A stretch of DNA of 64,000 nucleotides from Candidatus Uhrbacteria bacterium (GTDB taxonomy: Bacteria > Patescibacteriota > Patescibacteriia > 2-12-FULL-60-25): assembly GCA_016222815.1 (NCBI GenBank), contig JACRQE010000003.1:327248-391247 (forward strand). Direction: 5' to 3'. Shown piece by piece: positions 1 through 9,630 of this stretch. The position numbers and the translations under genes are program-made. Every line of letters begins with the position of its first letter. Positions within the stretch are counted from its first letter, which is position 1. The notes under the pieces were generated by a model. It was given only the letters and a program-made list of their open reading frames with translations, was not told where the DNA came from and searched no databases.

Positions 1-1716
1 GGTTTGACCACGGTCAGGTCTCCGGGAAAAATAAAGAATTTGGAAGAGAAGCTCGCTGGCCGAAGTCTCTCGGCCAGCGTCGGCATCGGACACACGCGCT
101 GGGCCACACACGGTCCTCCGGTCGAAAAGAATACCCACCCCCACGCGGATTGCCATGGTCGCCTCTCTCTGGTGCATAACGGCATTATCGAGAACTATTC
201 AGAACTCCGCCGTAAACTCGAATCCCAAGGCCACGTCTTCTCCTCGGACACCGATACTGAAACTCTAGCCCACCTAATCGAACAACTGCTCTCCGACGGC
301 GCATCCGATCTCCCATCAGCCGTCCGCGCAGCCCTGAAGCAAGTCCGCGGCACTTATGGACTCGCAGTTATCTCGCAAGATTATCCCGATGTCATCGTCG
401 TAGCCCGACTCGGTAGCCCCATCGTCCTAGGTATCGGCGACGGGGAGTCCTTCGTGGCTTCCGATGCCAGCGCCATCCTCGGCCATACGCGCCGCGTGGT
501 TTTCCTCGACGATGGCGAGATGGCTACTCTCACCGGAGATGGTTATCAAGTCCGTTCATTGGATGACTCGCCAATCCAAAAAACGCCTGAAGAGGTAGAT
601 TGGTCTGATGAGCAGGCCCAAAAGAACGGCCAGCCGCATTTCATGCTTAAAGAGATGCTGGAACAACCGGACGTTGTCCGCAACTCGTTACGCGGACGCC
701 TGGATTTGGGTGACGGCCTGGCCGTGCTCGGTGGTTTACGTGATGTGGCTGACCGTCTGCGTCAGATAGACCGCCTCATCATCGTGGCTTGCGGCAGTGC
801 TTACTATGCAGGTCTCGTCGGCGAATACATGATCGAAGCCAACGCCGGAGTGCCGGTCGAAGTCGAACTCGGCAGTGAGTTCCGTTACCGCAAACCTATC
901 ATCACGCCGCAGACCGCTGTCCTGGCTATCTCCCAATCCGGCGAAACCGCAGACACACTCGCGGCTCTGCGCGAAGCCAAGATGAAAGGCGCGCTCACGC
1001 TCGGTATCGTGAACGCGGTCGGCTCCACTATCGCCCGCGAGACTGATGCTGGCGTCTACAACCATGCCGGTCCTGAAGTCGGAGTCGCCTCTACAAAGGC
1101 TTTCGTCTCCCAACTCACGGTCCTGGCGCTCCTTACTCTTTTTCTGGGTCGCCAAAGGCAGATGTCAGTGACCTACGGCAATAAGCTGGCGCAAGAACTT
1201 CTCCATCTTCCAGACATGATCCAAAAAATCCTGGACCAACGCCAAAACATCGAACTCCTGGCCAAGCGCTGGGCCGGTGCTTCGGACATGCTCTACCTCG
1301 GCCGCAACTATCTCGCGCCAATCGCATTTGAAGGTGCGCTGAAGCTCAAAGAGGTCAGCTATATCCACGCCGAAGGTTATGCGGCTGGAGAGATGAAGCA
1401 CGGACCAATCGCACTCATCGACCCAGGTTTCCCTTGCCTTGTCATGTGCCCGGAAGACAGTCTCTACGAAAAGACCAAGTCCAATATCCAGGAACTCAAA
1501 GCCCGAGGTGGTCCCATCATCGCTTTGACGACCGAAGATAACCAAGAGGTCTCCCAATTTGCCGATGACGTGATATTCATGTCGAAAACGATTGAGATGT
1601 TACAGCCCATACTCTCGGTCATTCCCCTCCAACTATTCGCATATTACGTTGCGGTCTCTAAAGGTTTTGACCCGGATAAGCCGCGCAACTTAGCCAAAAG
1701 CGTGACAGTCGAATAG
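1..1716 (+). CDS. glmS: GlmS, glutamine-fructose-6-phosphate aminotransferase (5' partial)
   Basis: This enzyme makes glucosamine-6-phosphate from fructose-6-phosphate and glutamine, the first step toward UDP-GlcNAc and peptidoglycan. The frame is open at the left edge, so the N-terminal catalytic Cys of the glutaminase domain lies outside the window. The TTG at position 4 is probably an internal Leu codon rather than the start. Visible glutaminase motifs include GHTRWATHG and VHNGIIENY. Two SIS isomerase domains follow, with the SQSGETADT phosphosugar loop and the C-terminal KSVTVE ending typical of GlmS. About 571 residues are present of roughly 600. A separate strong promoter for the next gene lies 58 nt downstream. 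Confidence 0.96.
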   Translation, partial: GLTTVRSPGKIKNLEEKLAGRSLSASVGIGHTRWATHGPPVEKNTHPHADCHGRLSLVHNGIIENYSELRRKLESQGHVFSSDTDTETLAHLIEQLLSDGASDLPSAVRAALKQVRGTYGLAVISQDYPDVIVVARLGSPIVLGIGDGESFVASDASAILGHTRRVVFLDDGEMATLTGDGYQVRSLDDSPIQKTPEEVDWSDEQAQKNGQPHFMLKEMLEQPDVVRNSLRGRLDLGDGLAVLGGLRDVADRLRQIDRLIIVACGSAYYAGLVGEYMIEANAGVPVEVELGSEFRYRKPIITPQTAVLAISQSGETADTLAALREAKMKGALTLGIVNAVGSTIARETDAGVYNHAGPEVGVASTKAFVSQLTVLALLTLFLGRQRQMSVTYGNKLAQELLHLPDMIQKILDQRQNIELLAKRWAGASDMLYLGRNYLAPIAFEGALKLKEVSYIHAEGYAAGEMKHGPIALIDPGFPCLVMCPEDSLYEKTKSNIQELKARGGPIIALTTEDNQEVSQFADDVIFMSKTIEMLQPILSVIPLQLFAYYVAVSKGFDPDKPRNLAKSVTVE

Positions 1717-1773
1717 GCTCAACAAAGCCAATTAAATTTTGCTTATCTAAGCCACAATATTGACCTCATAGGC

Positions 1774-1802
1774 TTGACAAATAGCCCATTTTGTGTTATC
1801 TT
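1774..1802 (+). promoter_or_regulatory. Promoter of the 1874 lipoprotein gene
   Basis: A perfect -35 TTGACA (1774-1779), a 17-nt spacer ending in an extended TG motif, and -10 TATCTT (1797-1802). Transcription would start near 1809, giving a leader of about 65 nt that contains a purine-rich Shine-Dalgarno (GGAAGGAAAG, 1861-1870). Confidence 0.7.
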
Positions 1803-1873
1803 GTTTAGTCATTTTAATGGGATTTTCCCGTTCAAAGTGGCGTGATGTTCATCGACAACTGGAAGGAAAGAAA

Positions 1874-4339
1874 ATGCAAAATTGTGCGAGACTCATTACT
1901 CTCCTCGGTCTGATGTTGGTGGTGGGTTGCGGCGGAAACGTCGAAAACAACTACTACACTACAGAACAAGCCGGCGGTCACTCAGGAATTGGCGGTTCCG
2001 CAGGATCATCTGGCCAGGCGGGCAACGGTGGCAGTGTCTCCACGGGAGGCAGCGCTGGGTCAGCTGGCACGGGCGGTACAGCAGGTGTCGCGGGTTCGTC
2101 AGGTCAGGCTGGTTCGTCCGGCGCCTCTGGCACGGGCGGAACCATGTCTGACGGAGGTACGGCTGGCGAGGCGGGGTCGGCGGGTTCGGGTGACGATGCG
2201 GGAGCCGATGCGGCAGATGCGCAGACGGCGCCTGTCCTCGAAGTCTCCCTGTCCGCAAGCACACCGGCCGGCATGAACATGTGCGACGGATCGCAAGCTA
2301 CCGTGTTCAAGTTCGATTTGGCCAACGGATCGGCTTCGGATATTACTCTCGACAAGCTGCGCCTGCACAGGATCGGAGTCGGAAGTTCCAGTGACATCTC
2401 GATTGGCGGACTTTCCGGCAACTTCGTCAGCCTGGGCATCCCGGATTCGACCGGATACGTGACGTTCGACGATATGGCTTTCACAATCCCGGCCAAGACC
2501 GTCATCACGCTCAGCTACTGGATCCAGGCCGCTTCGTCGAGCACGCAAATCGGCGACCAGATCGCAATCGAGTTGGCGGACGTCGGCGCGGTCACACTTG
2601 CCGGCAATGCCAAGGTGCAGGGCTCGTTCCCCGTCAGGGGCAACGTCTTCACCCTGAGCGCCGCCAAGTGCGGCACCCTCTCGGCAGAACTCGCACCGGC
2701 GCAGGTTTCCGGAACGGTAGTGAAGAAGTCGCAGAACGTCGAAGTACTGGGCATCAAGTTCACTGCCGGCATCAATGACGTGCTGCTCACGCTGTTGCCT
2801 CTCAAGTGCCAGGCTTCGCTGAATGGTGCTCCCTTCTCGGGCAGCGATTGCATGAAGCGCATCACGTCGCTGGCTCTTTACGACGGCGACACGCAAGTCA
2901 GCACGGCGTTCGTACCGAATACGGACGGCACGGCCACGTTCAACCCAAACTGGCTGATTCCGAACGGCGTGACCAAGACCCTAACGGTCAAGGCGTCGTT
3001 CGCTTCGTCAGCAAGCCCTGATCAGCCGTATGACAAGATCGCCATCGGCCTCACAGACGGCGGCGCGGCCCAGGACATGGTCTACGGACAATACGTGGGG
3101 GTGACCGTGGGGGCTATCCTCGCTAACCAGCTCTCGCAGAATCCGTCCGTGACCACGACCATCCTGAACTCCGGCACGCTCAAAATCGAAGCTGACGGGC
3201 ATCCGGCGGCGCAGATCGTCGTCGGCGGCAAGGATAGCTGGTCCGTGGCCGCGAGCTACAAAGCCACGGCCCAGTACGAGGCTGCGACCATCGACTACTC
3301 CGATGTCATCCAGGATTCGCCCTATCTCGCGGACAATGCAGATGTCGTGGCCGTAGCCGTAGCTTCAGGCGGCACGATCCACGGACAAACCGTTTTGCCG
3401 GCCAGCGATACAGGTTGCGCAGACGCGGATTTGAACGGCTATCCCATCGAGGTGCCCAAGGACGGTTCCACGAATATCCAAGTGTGGGTCAAGTATGCTG
3501 CTCCGATGCCGGGCGCAGTCGTCAATAATGCCCAGCACGGCGTCCCCCGCTCCGGCCATCAGCCGCGTGTGGGGCTCTCCGACAGCATTGTCGGACCAGA
3601 GTGGAATTCCGCCTACCTGGGAAAGTTCAATCTGCGGACTACGGGTGCGGTTTCAGGCGAGCGTCTCTATGCCGACGCGGCAGGAGTCGCCAAGCCTAAT
3701 GCCATGATCCTGCGCAAGACCAAGCCCATCCTCACTGCCCAAAACCTGGCCAACAACGTCCTGTTCAACGGTGAGGTCGAGCTGTATCGGTTCCAGCTTG
3801 CTGCTGACCAGGCGGGTTGCGTAGGCTTCAAGCAGATCGCATTCGGTATCACCGGACAGCAGTACGTCGGGTTCTCGAATTTCCGCTTCTACCGCGGATC
3901 CTCGCAAATCCCGTCAAGCGAATATCACGTGGTCGACATCAAGAACGGTACTGATCTGTATAGTGGTGCGACGGAGAACCTGTCGTCGACCTATGCGTTG
4001 GTCAACGTGTCGTTCACGGCCGAAGATACGGTTTGCGGTTCGGGCAACGTGTACTCGCTCCGTGGCACGGCGAACTCGGTCAGCAGCGGCAAGTCCGTGT
4101 CCATCAACTTGCTGCACGAATACCCCGTCGTCATCACTGGTGTTCCCGTGGGCAGCCTGATCAACATGGCTCCGGAGAATCCCAACCCCTGGTTCTTCCA
4201 CGTACTACAGGGGCAGAACACGAGCGGTCCGTTCATCTGGTCAGACCAGAGCGAGCTGCCGCATAGCGAATCCTCCGCCGATTGGACGAACGGCTATCTG
4301 GTGGAAGACCAGACCCACACGGTCGTTCTCACCAATTGA
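1874..4339 (+). CDS. Large surface lipoprotein with Gly/Ser/Ala-rich linker and repeated beta domains
   Basis: The ATG at 1874 is preferred over an upstream in-frame start because it follows a Shine-Dalgarno and opens directly into a lipoprotein signal (LMLVVGC, Cys19). Residues about 33-115 are a low-complexity linker of GGSAG/GTGG-type repeats. About four beta-sandwich-like domains follow (roughly 121-262, 268-430, 435-600 and 640-821), each with a hydrophobic strand pattern and occasional Cys pairs. Protein length is 821 residues. The tethered linker plus Ig-like domains suggests a cell-surface structural or adhesive role; no enzyme motif is seen. The linker style recalls myxobacterial outer-membrane lipoproteins. 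The 41382-43256 protein is built the same way. Exact function is unknown. Confidence 0.75.
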   Translation: MQNCARLITLLGLMLVVGCGGNVENNYYTTEQAGGHSGIGGSAGSSGQAGNGGSVSTGGSAGSAGTGGTAGVAGSSGQAGSSGASGTGGTMSDGGTAGEAGSAGSGDDAGADAADAQTAPVLEVSLSASTPAGMNMCDGSQATVFKFDLANGSASDITLDKLRLHRIGVGSSSDISIGGLSGNFVSLGIPDSTGYVTFDDMAFTIPAKTVITLSYWIQAASSSTQIGDQIAIELADVGAVTLAGNAKVQGSFPVRGNVFTLSAAKCGTLSAELAPAQVSGTVVKKSQNVEVLGIKFTAGINDVLLTLLPLKCQASLNGAPFSGSDCMKRITSLALYDGDTQVSTAFVPNTDGTATFNPNWLIPNGVTKTLTVKASFASSASPDQPYDKIAIGLTDGGAAQDMVYGQYVGVTVGAILANQLSQNPSVTTTILNSGTLKIEADGHPAAQIVVGGKDSWSVAASYKATAQYEAATIDYSDVIQDSPYLADNADVVAVAVASGGTIHGQTVLPASDTGCADADLNGYPIEVPKDGSTNIQVWVKYAAPMPGAVVNNAQHGVPRSGHQPRVGLSDSIVGPEWNSAYLGKFNLRTTGAVSGERLYADAAGVAKPNAMILRKTKPILTAQNLANNVLFNGEVELYRFQLAADQAGCVGFKQIAFGITGQQYVGFSNFRFYRGSSQIPSSEYHVVDIKNGTDLYSGATENLSSTYALVNVSFTAEDTVCGSGNVYSLRGTANSVSSGKSVSINLLHEYPVVITGVPVGSLINMAPENPNPWFFHVLQGQNTSGPFIWSDQSELPHSESSADWTNGYLVEDQTHTVVLTN

Positions 4340-4358
4340 GCTCCTTTTCCCACCTCAA

Positions 4359-4394
4359 AAACCCCGCCTTCCGGTCCTTGGAAGCGCGGGGTTT
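4359..4394. terminator. Bidirectional hairpin terminator
   Basis: Nine-bp stem AAACCCCGC (4359-4367) with GCGGGGTTT (4386-4394), lying between the convergent lipoprotein and protease genes. It has A/T tracts on both sides. Confidence 0.7.
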
Positions 4395-4409
4395 CAGTTT
4401 GTCCGACAA

Positions 4410-4865
4410 TCAGCTCGGCGGCACGGCCATCATCCAGCGGTCTACGCGGAACCTATCCGGGCTGTCAAAATCGTACCAGATCTTATCCCATTCCTCGCGT
4501 GACACGCTCCTCCGGCCTTCTTCCAGTTCCGGATCCATCAGATAGATATTCTTGTCATCCAGACCGTAAACGACCGAATAATGGTCTTCATCCGTTGACC
4601 ACCAACCAACGATCACCGGCACGCCTTTATCGATCCATTCCTGCAAGTCCGCTAAAGTTGCGTTCTCTTTCACCACCGGTTCATGGCCCAATTTCTTTAC
4701 CGCATCAATCATGCCGATGTGGTTGGTTCCGTGTTCAACTGTCGCATTGCATAGCTCCCCGAGCTCGGCTTCGGTGAAAATCTTTCCGTAATAATCGAAA
4801 AGTATCTTCAGCGATGCCGGACCGCAAAAGCCCGTGCTTTGTCGAAATGGATTCATTTGGATCAT
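4410..4865 (-). CDS. C39-like papain-fold cysteine peptidase
   Basis: A 151-residue protein with the C39-like layout: catalytic Cys in GFCGPASLK near the N-terminus, a His in DHYSVVYG, and an Asp in YLMDPE. The preceding VPVIVGWW strand is typical of this fold. Members are peptidases or maturation enzymes; the substrate here is unknown. There is no signal peptide, so it is probably cytoplasmic unless exported another way. The start lies 18 nt after the end of the upstream HENHE-motif gene, suggesting cotranscription at the distal end of the long atp-thpR-tagA unit. Confidence 0.75.
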   Translation of the reverse strand: MIQMNPFRQSTGFCGPASLKILFDYYGKIFTEAELGELCNATVEHGTNHIGMIDAVKKLGHEPVVKENATLADLQEWIDKGVPVIVGWWSTDEDHYSVVYGLDDKNIYLMDPELEEGRRSVSREEWDKIWYDFDSPDRFRVDRWMMAVPPS

Positions 4866-4883
4866 ATTTCAATTATCTAGAGT

Positions 4884-5444
4884 TTATCCTCTCACGAAAT
4901 CCGCGACTTTATCTTTGCGCCTCGCCATCCTCTCGGCTGCCAGCGCGAAATCATGCGCATTGTCGTAAGCCATGCCTCTGGCCATGAGTTCCCGCTCGTG
5001 ATTTTCATGGATCAGCGTATAGACCCATTCCTGTTCGTAGCACCTCGTGTCAATCCAAATCTCGTTTTTCGGTATGTAGTCGTAGACCAGGTCGTGGCCG
5101 CCGAGCAGGAAGTAAGGGTCGATTTGGCTTCGGACATCCGCGCCATCGACGTAGACGATTTTAGTCTTACCGAATTTTTGCGTCTTGATTACCCGAGGCT
5201 TTGATTTGTTCGGCGCAGTCAAAGTCTTTTTGGCCTCTGCCCGGATCAACCTGAAGGATTTACCGCGCATGGACCTCTCCAATCGTATGAGATCCAGGAT
5301 CAGCTTGCGTTCGGGTTTAAGGTATCTGTCCAACCAAATCTCACCCAGCGGTATCAACGGATAATCCGCATGCGTCCCCCATCCGCTGAAGTCCGTCTCA
5401 ACCGTATTGCGGATTTTCCAGCCGTCAACGATTTTAATCTTCAT
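4884..5444 (-). CDS. Conserved hypothetical protein with HENHE motif (metalloprotein-like)
   Basis: A 186-residue protein. The C-terminal third contains IHENHERELMARG followed by YDNAHDFALAAE, a spacing of His and Glu residues like a metal site (HExxH-related, with downstream His and Glu). Upstream strands such as EIWID and GGHDLVYDYIP precede it. I cannot assign a named family; a zinc-dependent hydrolase is a guess from the motif only. No signal peptide or membrane segment is visible. It sits 26 nt downstream of the TagA-like gene and 18 nt upstream of the C39-like protease. Confidence 0.6.
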   Translation of the reverse strand: MKIKIVDGWKIRNTVETDFSGWGTHADYPLIPLGEIWLDRYLKPERKLILDLIRLERSMRGKSFRLIRAEAKKTLTAPNKSKPRVIKTQKFGKTKIVYVDGADVRSQIDPYFLLGGHDLVYDYIPKNEIWIDTRCYEQEWVYTLIHENHERELMARGMAYDNAHDFALAAERMARRKDKVADFVRG

Positions 5445-5470
5445 ATTCGGATTAGTTTAGGGGCGAATGG

Positions 5471-6253
5471 TTATTCGCCCTTTCTAAGTTTATCGTATAC
5501 GAAAACCAGCGGAAAAACCACCACAGCATCGAAAATACGCCTCCAGCGCCTTGGTTCCCTGACCAGACGATACAACCACTCGAAACCCAACGTTCTCATA
5601 CACTTCGGTGCTCGTTTCTTTTCTCCGCTCCAATAATCCAATGTCCCGCCTACTCCGATGGCGACTTTGGCGTTTGGGAATTCAGACAGATGCCGGACCA
5701 TCCATGCTTCCTGCCGCGGATGGCCGAACGCTGCCAGTATCAGATCGGGTGCAAAATGGGTCAGGCGAAATCTCGCTTCAGCGCCCGCTTCCCCGTCATC
5801 GCCGTCTTTGGTGATAGCCCCGAGCTCTTCAGCCATAATCTGCAGATTCGGGAAATCTTTCCGCAATTCCCAAGCGGCTTTATCCGGCGCTCCTGGGACC
5901 TCCCTGCCCCCTCCAAGCAACGCGACCTTCCAGCCTCTTTCAGCAGCCAATACAATCAGCTTCTTCGCCAAGTCGACGCCTGTCACGCGTTCCGGTCTGG
6001 CGCCTTTGACCCATCCGGCGATCTGCAGGCCAAAGCTGTCGACCAGTTTCAAATCCGCTTGCCGCAGCGTATTCCAGTAATTGGGATGTTTCCGCGCGTA
6101 CAACAGAATCTCCGGATTTGCCGTCACGATCATTGCCGTGTGGCCTTGCCGGTTCATTTCCTCTATCCGCTTAACCGCCGTTTCGAAATCGATGCCGTTG
6201 ATCACCAAGCCGAAGCATTCAAAGCCCGAGCGGGAAGGTGTAGAGGGTTTCAT
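5471..6253 (-). CDS. WecG/TagA/CpsF-family glycosyltransferase
   Basis: This family transfers N-acetylmannosamine-type sugars onto undecaprenyl-linked GlcNAc in surface polysaccharide or teichoic-acid synthesis. The 260-residue protein has the family order: FGLVINGIDF at the N-terminus, VTANPEI, the VDSFG and RVTGVDL motifs around residues 70-95, VALLGGG, then FGHPRQEAWM and VGVGGTLDYWSGEK with the C-terminal APKCMRTLGFEWLYRL tail. The start overlaps the end of thpR by 35 bp, so the two are translationally linked. The acceptor lipid would be supplied by the UppS and UppP encoded in this window. The exact sugar cannot be read from sequence. Confidence 0.9.
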   Translation of the reverse strand: MKPSTPSRSGFECFGLVINGIDFETAVKRIEEMNRQGHTAMIVTANPEILLYARKHPNYWNTLRQADLKLVDSFGLQIAGWVKGARPERVTGVDLAKKLIVLAAERGWKVALLGGGREVPGAPDKAAWELRKDFPNLQIMAEELGAITKDGDDGEAGAEARFRLTHFAPDLILAAFGHPRQEAWMVRHLSEFPNAKVAIGVGGTLDYWSGEKKRAPKCMRTLGFEWLYRLVREPRRWRRIFDAVVVFPLVFVYDKLRKGE

Positions 6254-6761
6254 ACTTGGTGCCTGCTGCTGATTGGATGCTTCGATATAGGACGAACTCT
6301 TCGGGTATCCAGGCGAACTCCGTGAATTCCCGTGAGAATGGTTTCAGGTGCATTCCTTTTTGGGCCTTAGCGATCGATATATGCGGCGTCCATGGCTTGC
6401 GGTCCAGGTGCGGAGCCACGATTGAAGCGAAGTCGCGTATCCTTTGGACGAAACTTCTCCAGCTTTCCGGGTCAACCAGCGAGGCATGGGCCGTGATCTT
6501 CACGGGCTTCTTCCTGGGGAATGCTTCCAGTCTGTCTACCAAGAAAGCGCCTCGGGGTGTTTTGTCCGTGGCCTGCGCCAGCAGCTCGGCCAAGGTCTCG
6601 ACCTTATCTTCGTCAATTTCGTCCAAAAAAGCCAGCGTTACGTGCCAATTCGCTGGCGGTATTTGGCGCAAATTCGTCGGCAGGCTGTCAATTCCGCTCC
6701 AAACCTGTTGTAGATGGGTGCTTAATGCTGGGTTTAGGGGGATGCCGATGAAGAGACGCAT
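6219..6761 (-). CDS. thpR: ThpR-like RNA 2',3'-cyclic phosphodiesterase (LigT family)
   Basis: A member of the 2H phosphoesterase family that hydrolyses 2',3'-cyclic phosphate ends of RNA or, in vitro, joins tRNA halves. The 180-residue protein carries the two diagnostic H-x-T/S-x motifs: HVTLAFL near residue 40 and HISIAKA near residue 128, which form the active site. MRLFIGIPL at the start is typical. It begins 6 nt after the atpC stop, so it probably rides on the ATP synthase transcript. An Rnl1-type RNA ligase lies elsewhere in the window (61976-63121), but no physical or operonic link exists. Confidence 0.88.
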   Translation of the reverse strand: MRLFIGIPLNPALSTHLQQVWSGIDSLPTNLRQIPPANWHVTLAFLDEIDEDKVETLAELLAQATDKTPRGAFLVDRLEAFPRKKPVKITAHASLVDPESWRSFVQRIRDFASIVAPHLDRKPWTPHISIAKAQKGMHLKPFSREFTEFAWIPEEFVLYRSIQSAAGTKYETLYTFPLGL

Positions 6762-6767
6762 GATTCA

Positions 6768-7238
6768 TTATACCGGGTTTTCGTCCTGCGGAAGAGATGC
6801 TTTGTCAACCGTAGGCGCATTCCTCGGTGCCGGGCGTCTGCGGACTAATTTGTAGCGCGCCATCTCGCGTTCCATGGCCGCCACGGCTGCGGCGAATTGG
6901 TTGTCATCCAGGCGGACCGCTTCTTTCATGACTTTCTCTGCCCGTTTCCGCGCCTCCTCGATGACCCCGATATCCAGATCTTCCCCTCTTTCAGCCGTAT
7001 CCGCCAGCACCCTCACTGAATCTTTCCCGACTTGGATAAATCCGCCCGAGACTGCCACTTCTTCAGGTTTCCCATTGATGGTCAGCTTCGCGATCCCAGG
7101 TACCAACGCCGTTACCAATCCGATATGTCCTGGCAAGACGGTAATCTCACCATTCGCGGTCGGCAAAGTCACCTTCTCCGCTTCCTGGCGGTAAAGCACG
7201 CGTTCCGGTGTGATGAGTTCGAATTTCAGAGTATTCAT
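6768..7238 (-). CDS. atpC: ATP synthase epsilon subunit
   Basis: The central-stalk subunit that couples and inhibits F1. The ATG at 7238 gives 156 residues starting MNTLKFELITPERVLY, the normal N-terminus; a longer frame to 7325 would add unrelated residues. The beta-sandwich motif LPGHIGLVTAL is present, followed by a helical hairpin. The C-terminal extension of about 20 residues after the helices is Pro/Arg-rich and longer than usual. Last atp gene of the cluster. Confidence 0.94.
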   Translation of the reverse strand: MNTLKFELITPERVLYRQEAEKVTLPTANGEITVLPGHIGLVTALVPGIAKLTINGKPEEVAVSGGFIQVGKDSVRVLADTAERGEDLDIGVIEEARKRAEKVMKEAVRLDDNQFAAAVAAMEREMARYKLVRRRPAPRNAPTVDKASLPQDENPV

Positions 7239-7334
7239 TTCTTTATTTCCCTTTACGGTGGCTGGGTGAAAATTTTGTGCCGCGAGGACTGTCTGAGCCC
7301 GTCCGACGGGCGAGTTCCGCAGCAAACAAAATTT

Positions 7335-8726
<1,392 letters not shown>

Positions 8727-9623
8727 TTACTCCAGCGCCGCTTTACCGGCCGAGATTTCCGAGATTTCCCGGGTGATCATGGCTTGGCGTGCTTGGTTGA
8801 AGGTCAATGTCAGGTCCTGCAGCATGTTGTTGGCGTTGTCTGTGGCGCTGTGCATGGCCGTGTTGCGCGCTGAATGTTCGGAAGCCGCTGATTCGAGCAG
8901 CGATTGGTAGATCTGCATCTCGAGCAGCCTGGGCAGGAGCGTATCCAGCAAGCTGGCGGCATCAGGTTCGAACAGTATCTTTGGTTCCTCGAGCTCCATC
9001 TTCCCCTCTTCATCATCCATCGTCGTCAGTTCTTTGAGCTCCGCTTCGGGAATCGTGGGCAGGAGCTGGGTGATCATCGGGATTTGGGTCAGTGCATTCT
9101 TGAAATCCGTGTAAGCCACGAATATCCGGTCTGCACGTCCTGAAGTGAATTCCGTGTAAAGCAGGTTGCCGATGGGAGCTGAACGGTCGAATGAAGGCGC
9201 GTTCGAGACCGAACCGAAGGCGGCTAAAATCGGATATCCGGCCCGTCTCACCGCCTGCTCCGCGCGTTTGCCCACGGTGACCACCGACACGGATTCATTC
9301 CTCGATTTCAGGAAATCGACGGCTTTGCGCAAAAGCTGGGCGTTGAAACTACCGCACAACCCCCGATCCGACGAAGCTATGGCCAGGACCGTGTTCTTGG
9401 CCGTCGGACGTCCGGCCAAAAGCGGATGCGTATTCGGGTCCACCAAACCGCTCGTCTCCACCACGACTTGCCTGATGGTCCTCGCATAATCACGCGAAGC
9501 CAGGGTCAGCTGGATCGCTTTCCGCATTTTTGCGGCAGCCACAAGCTCCATGGCCTTGGTGATCTTGCGCGTGTTGGCCACGGACTTGATGCGGCTTCGG
9601 ATTAAGCGGGTTGAGAGTGCCAT
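8727..9623 (-). CDS. atpG: ATP synthase gamma subunit
   Basis: Rotor shaft of F1. The 298-residue protein starts MALSTRLIRSRIKSV and includes the conserved ITKAMELVAAAKMRKA N-terminal helix and a C-terminal helix with ARNTAMHSATDNANNM, both of which form the coiled-coil axle. An acidic insert near residues 195-215 (DDEEGKMELEEP) is somewhat long. Gaps to atpA and atpD are 7 and 24 nt. Confidence 0.97.
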   Translation of the reverse strand: MALSTRLIRSRIKSVANTRKITKAMELVAAAKMRKAIQLTLASRDYARTIRQVVVETSGLVDPNTHPLLAGRPTAKNTVLAIASSDRGLCGSFNAQLLRKAVDFLKSRNESVSVVTVGKRAEQAVRRAGYPILAAFGSVSNAPSFDRSAPIGNLLYTEFTSGRADRIFVAYTDFKNALTQIPMITQLLPTIPEAELKELTTMDDEEGKMELEEPKILFEPDAASLLDTLLPRLLEMQIYQSLLESAASEHSARNTAMHSATDNANNMLQDLTLTFNQARQAMITREISEISAGKAALE

Positions 9624-9630
9624 ATCTGCA

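Noticed and set aside
1793..1874. Upstream start for the linker lipoprotein
   Set aside because: It would place 27 residues before the lipoprotein signal and lies inside the predicted -10 region.
7239..7325. N-terminal extension of atpC
   Set aside because: The added residues are unrelated to the epsilon subunit family.
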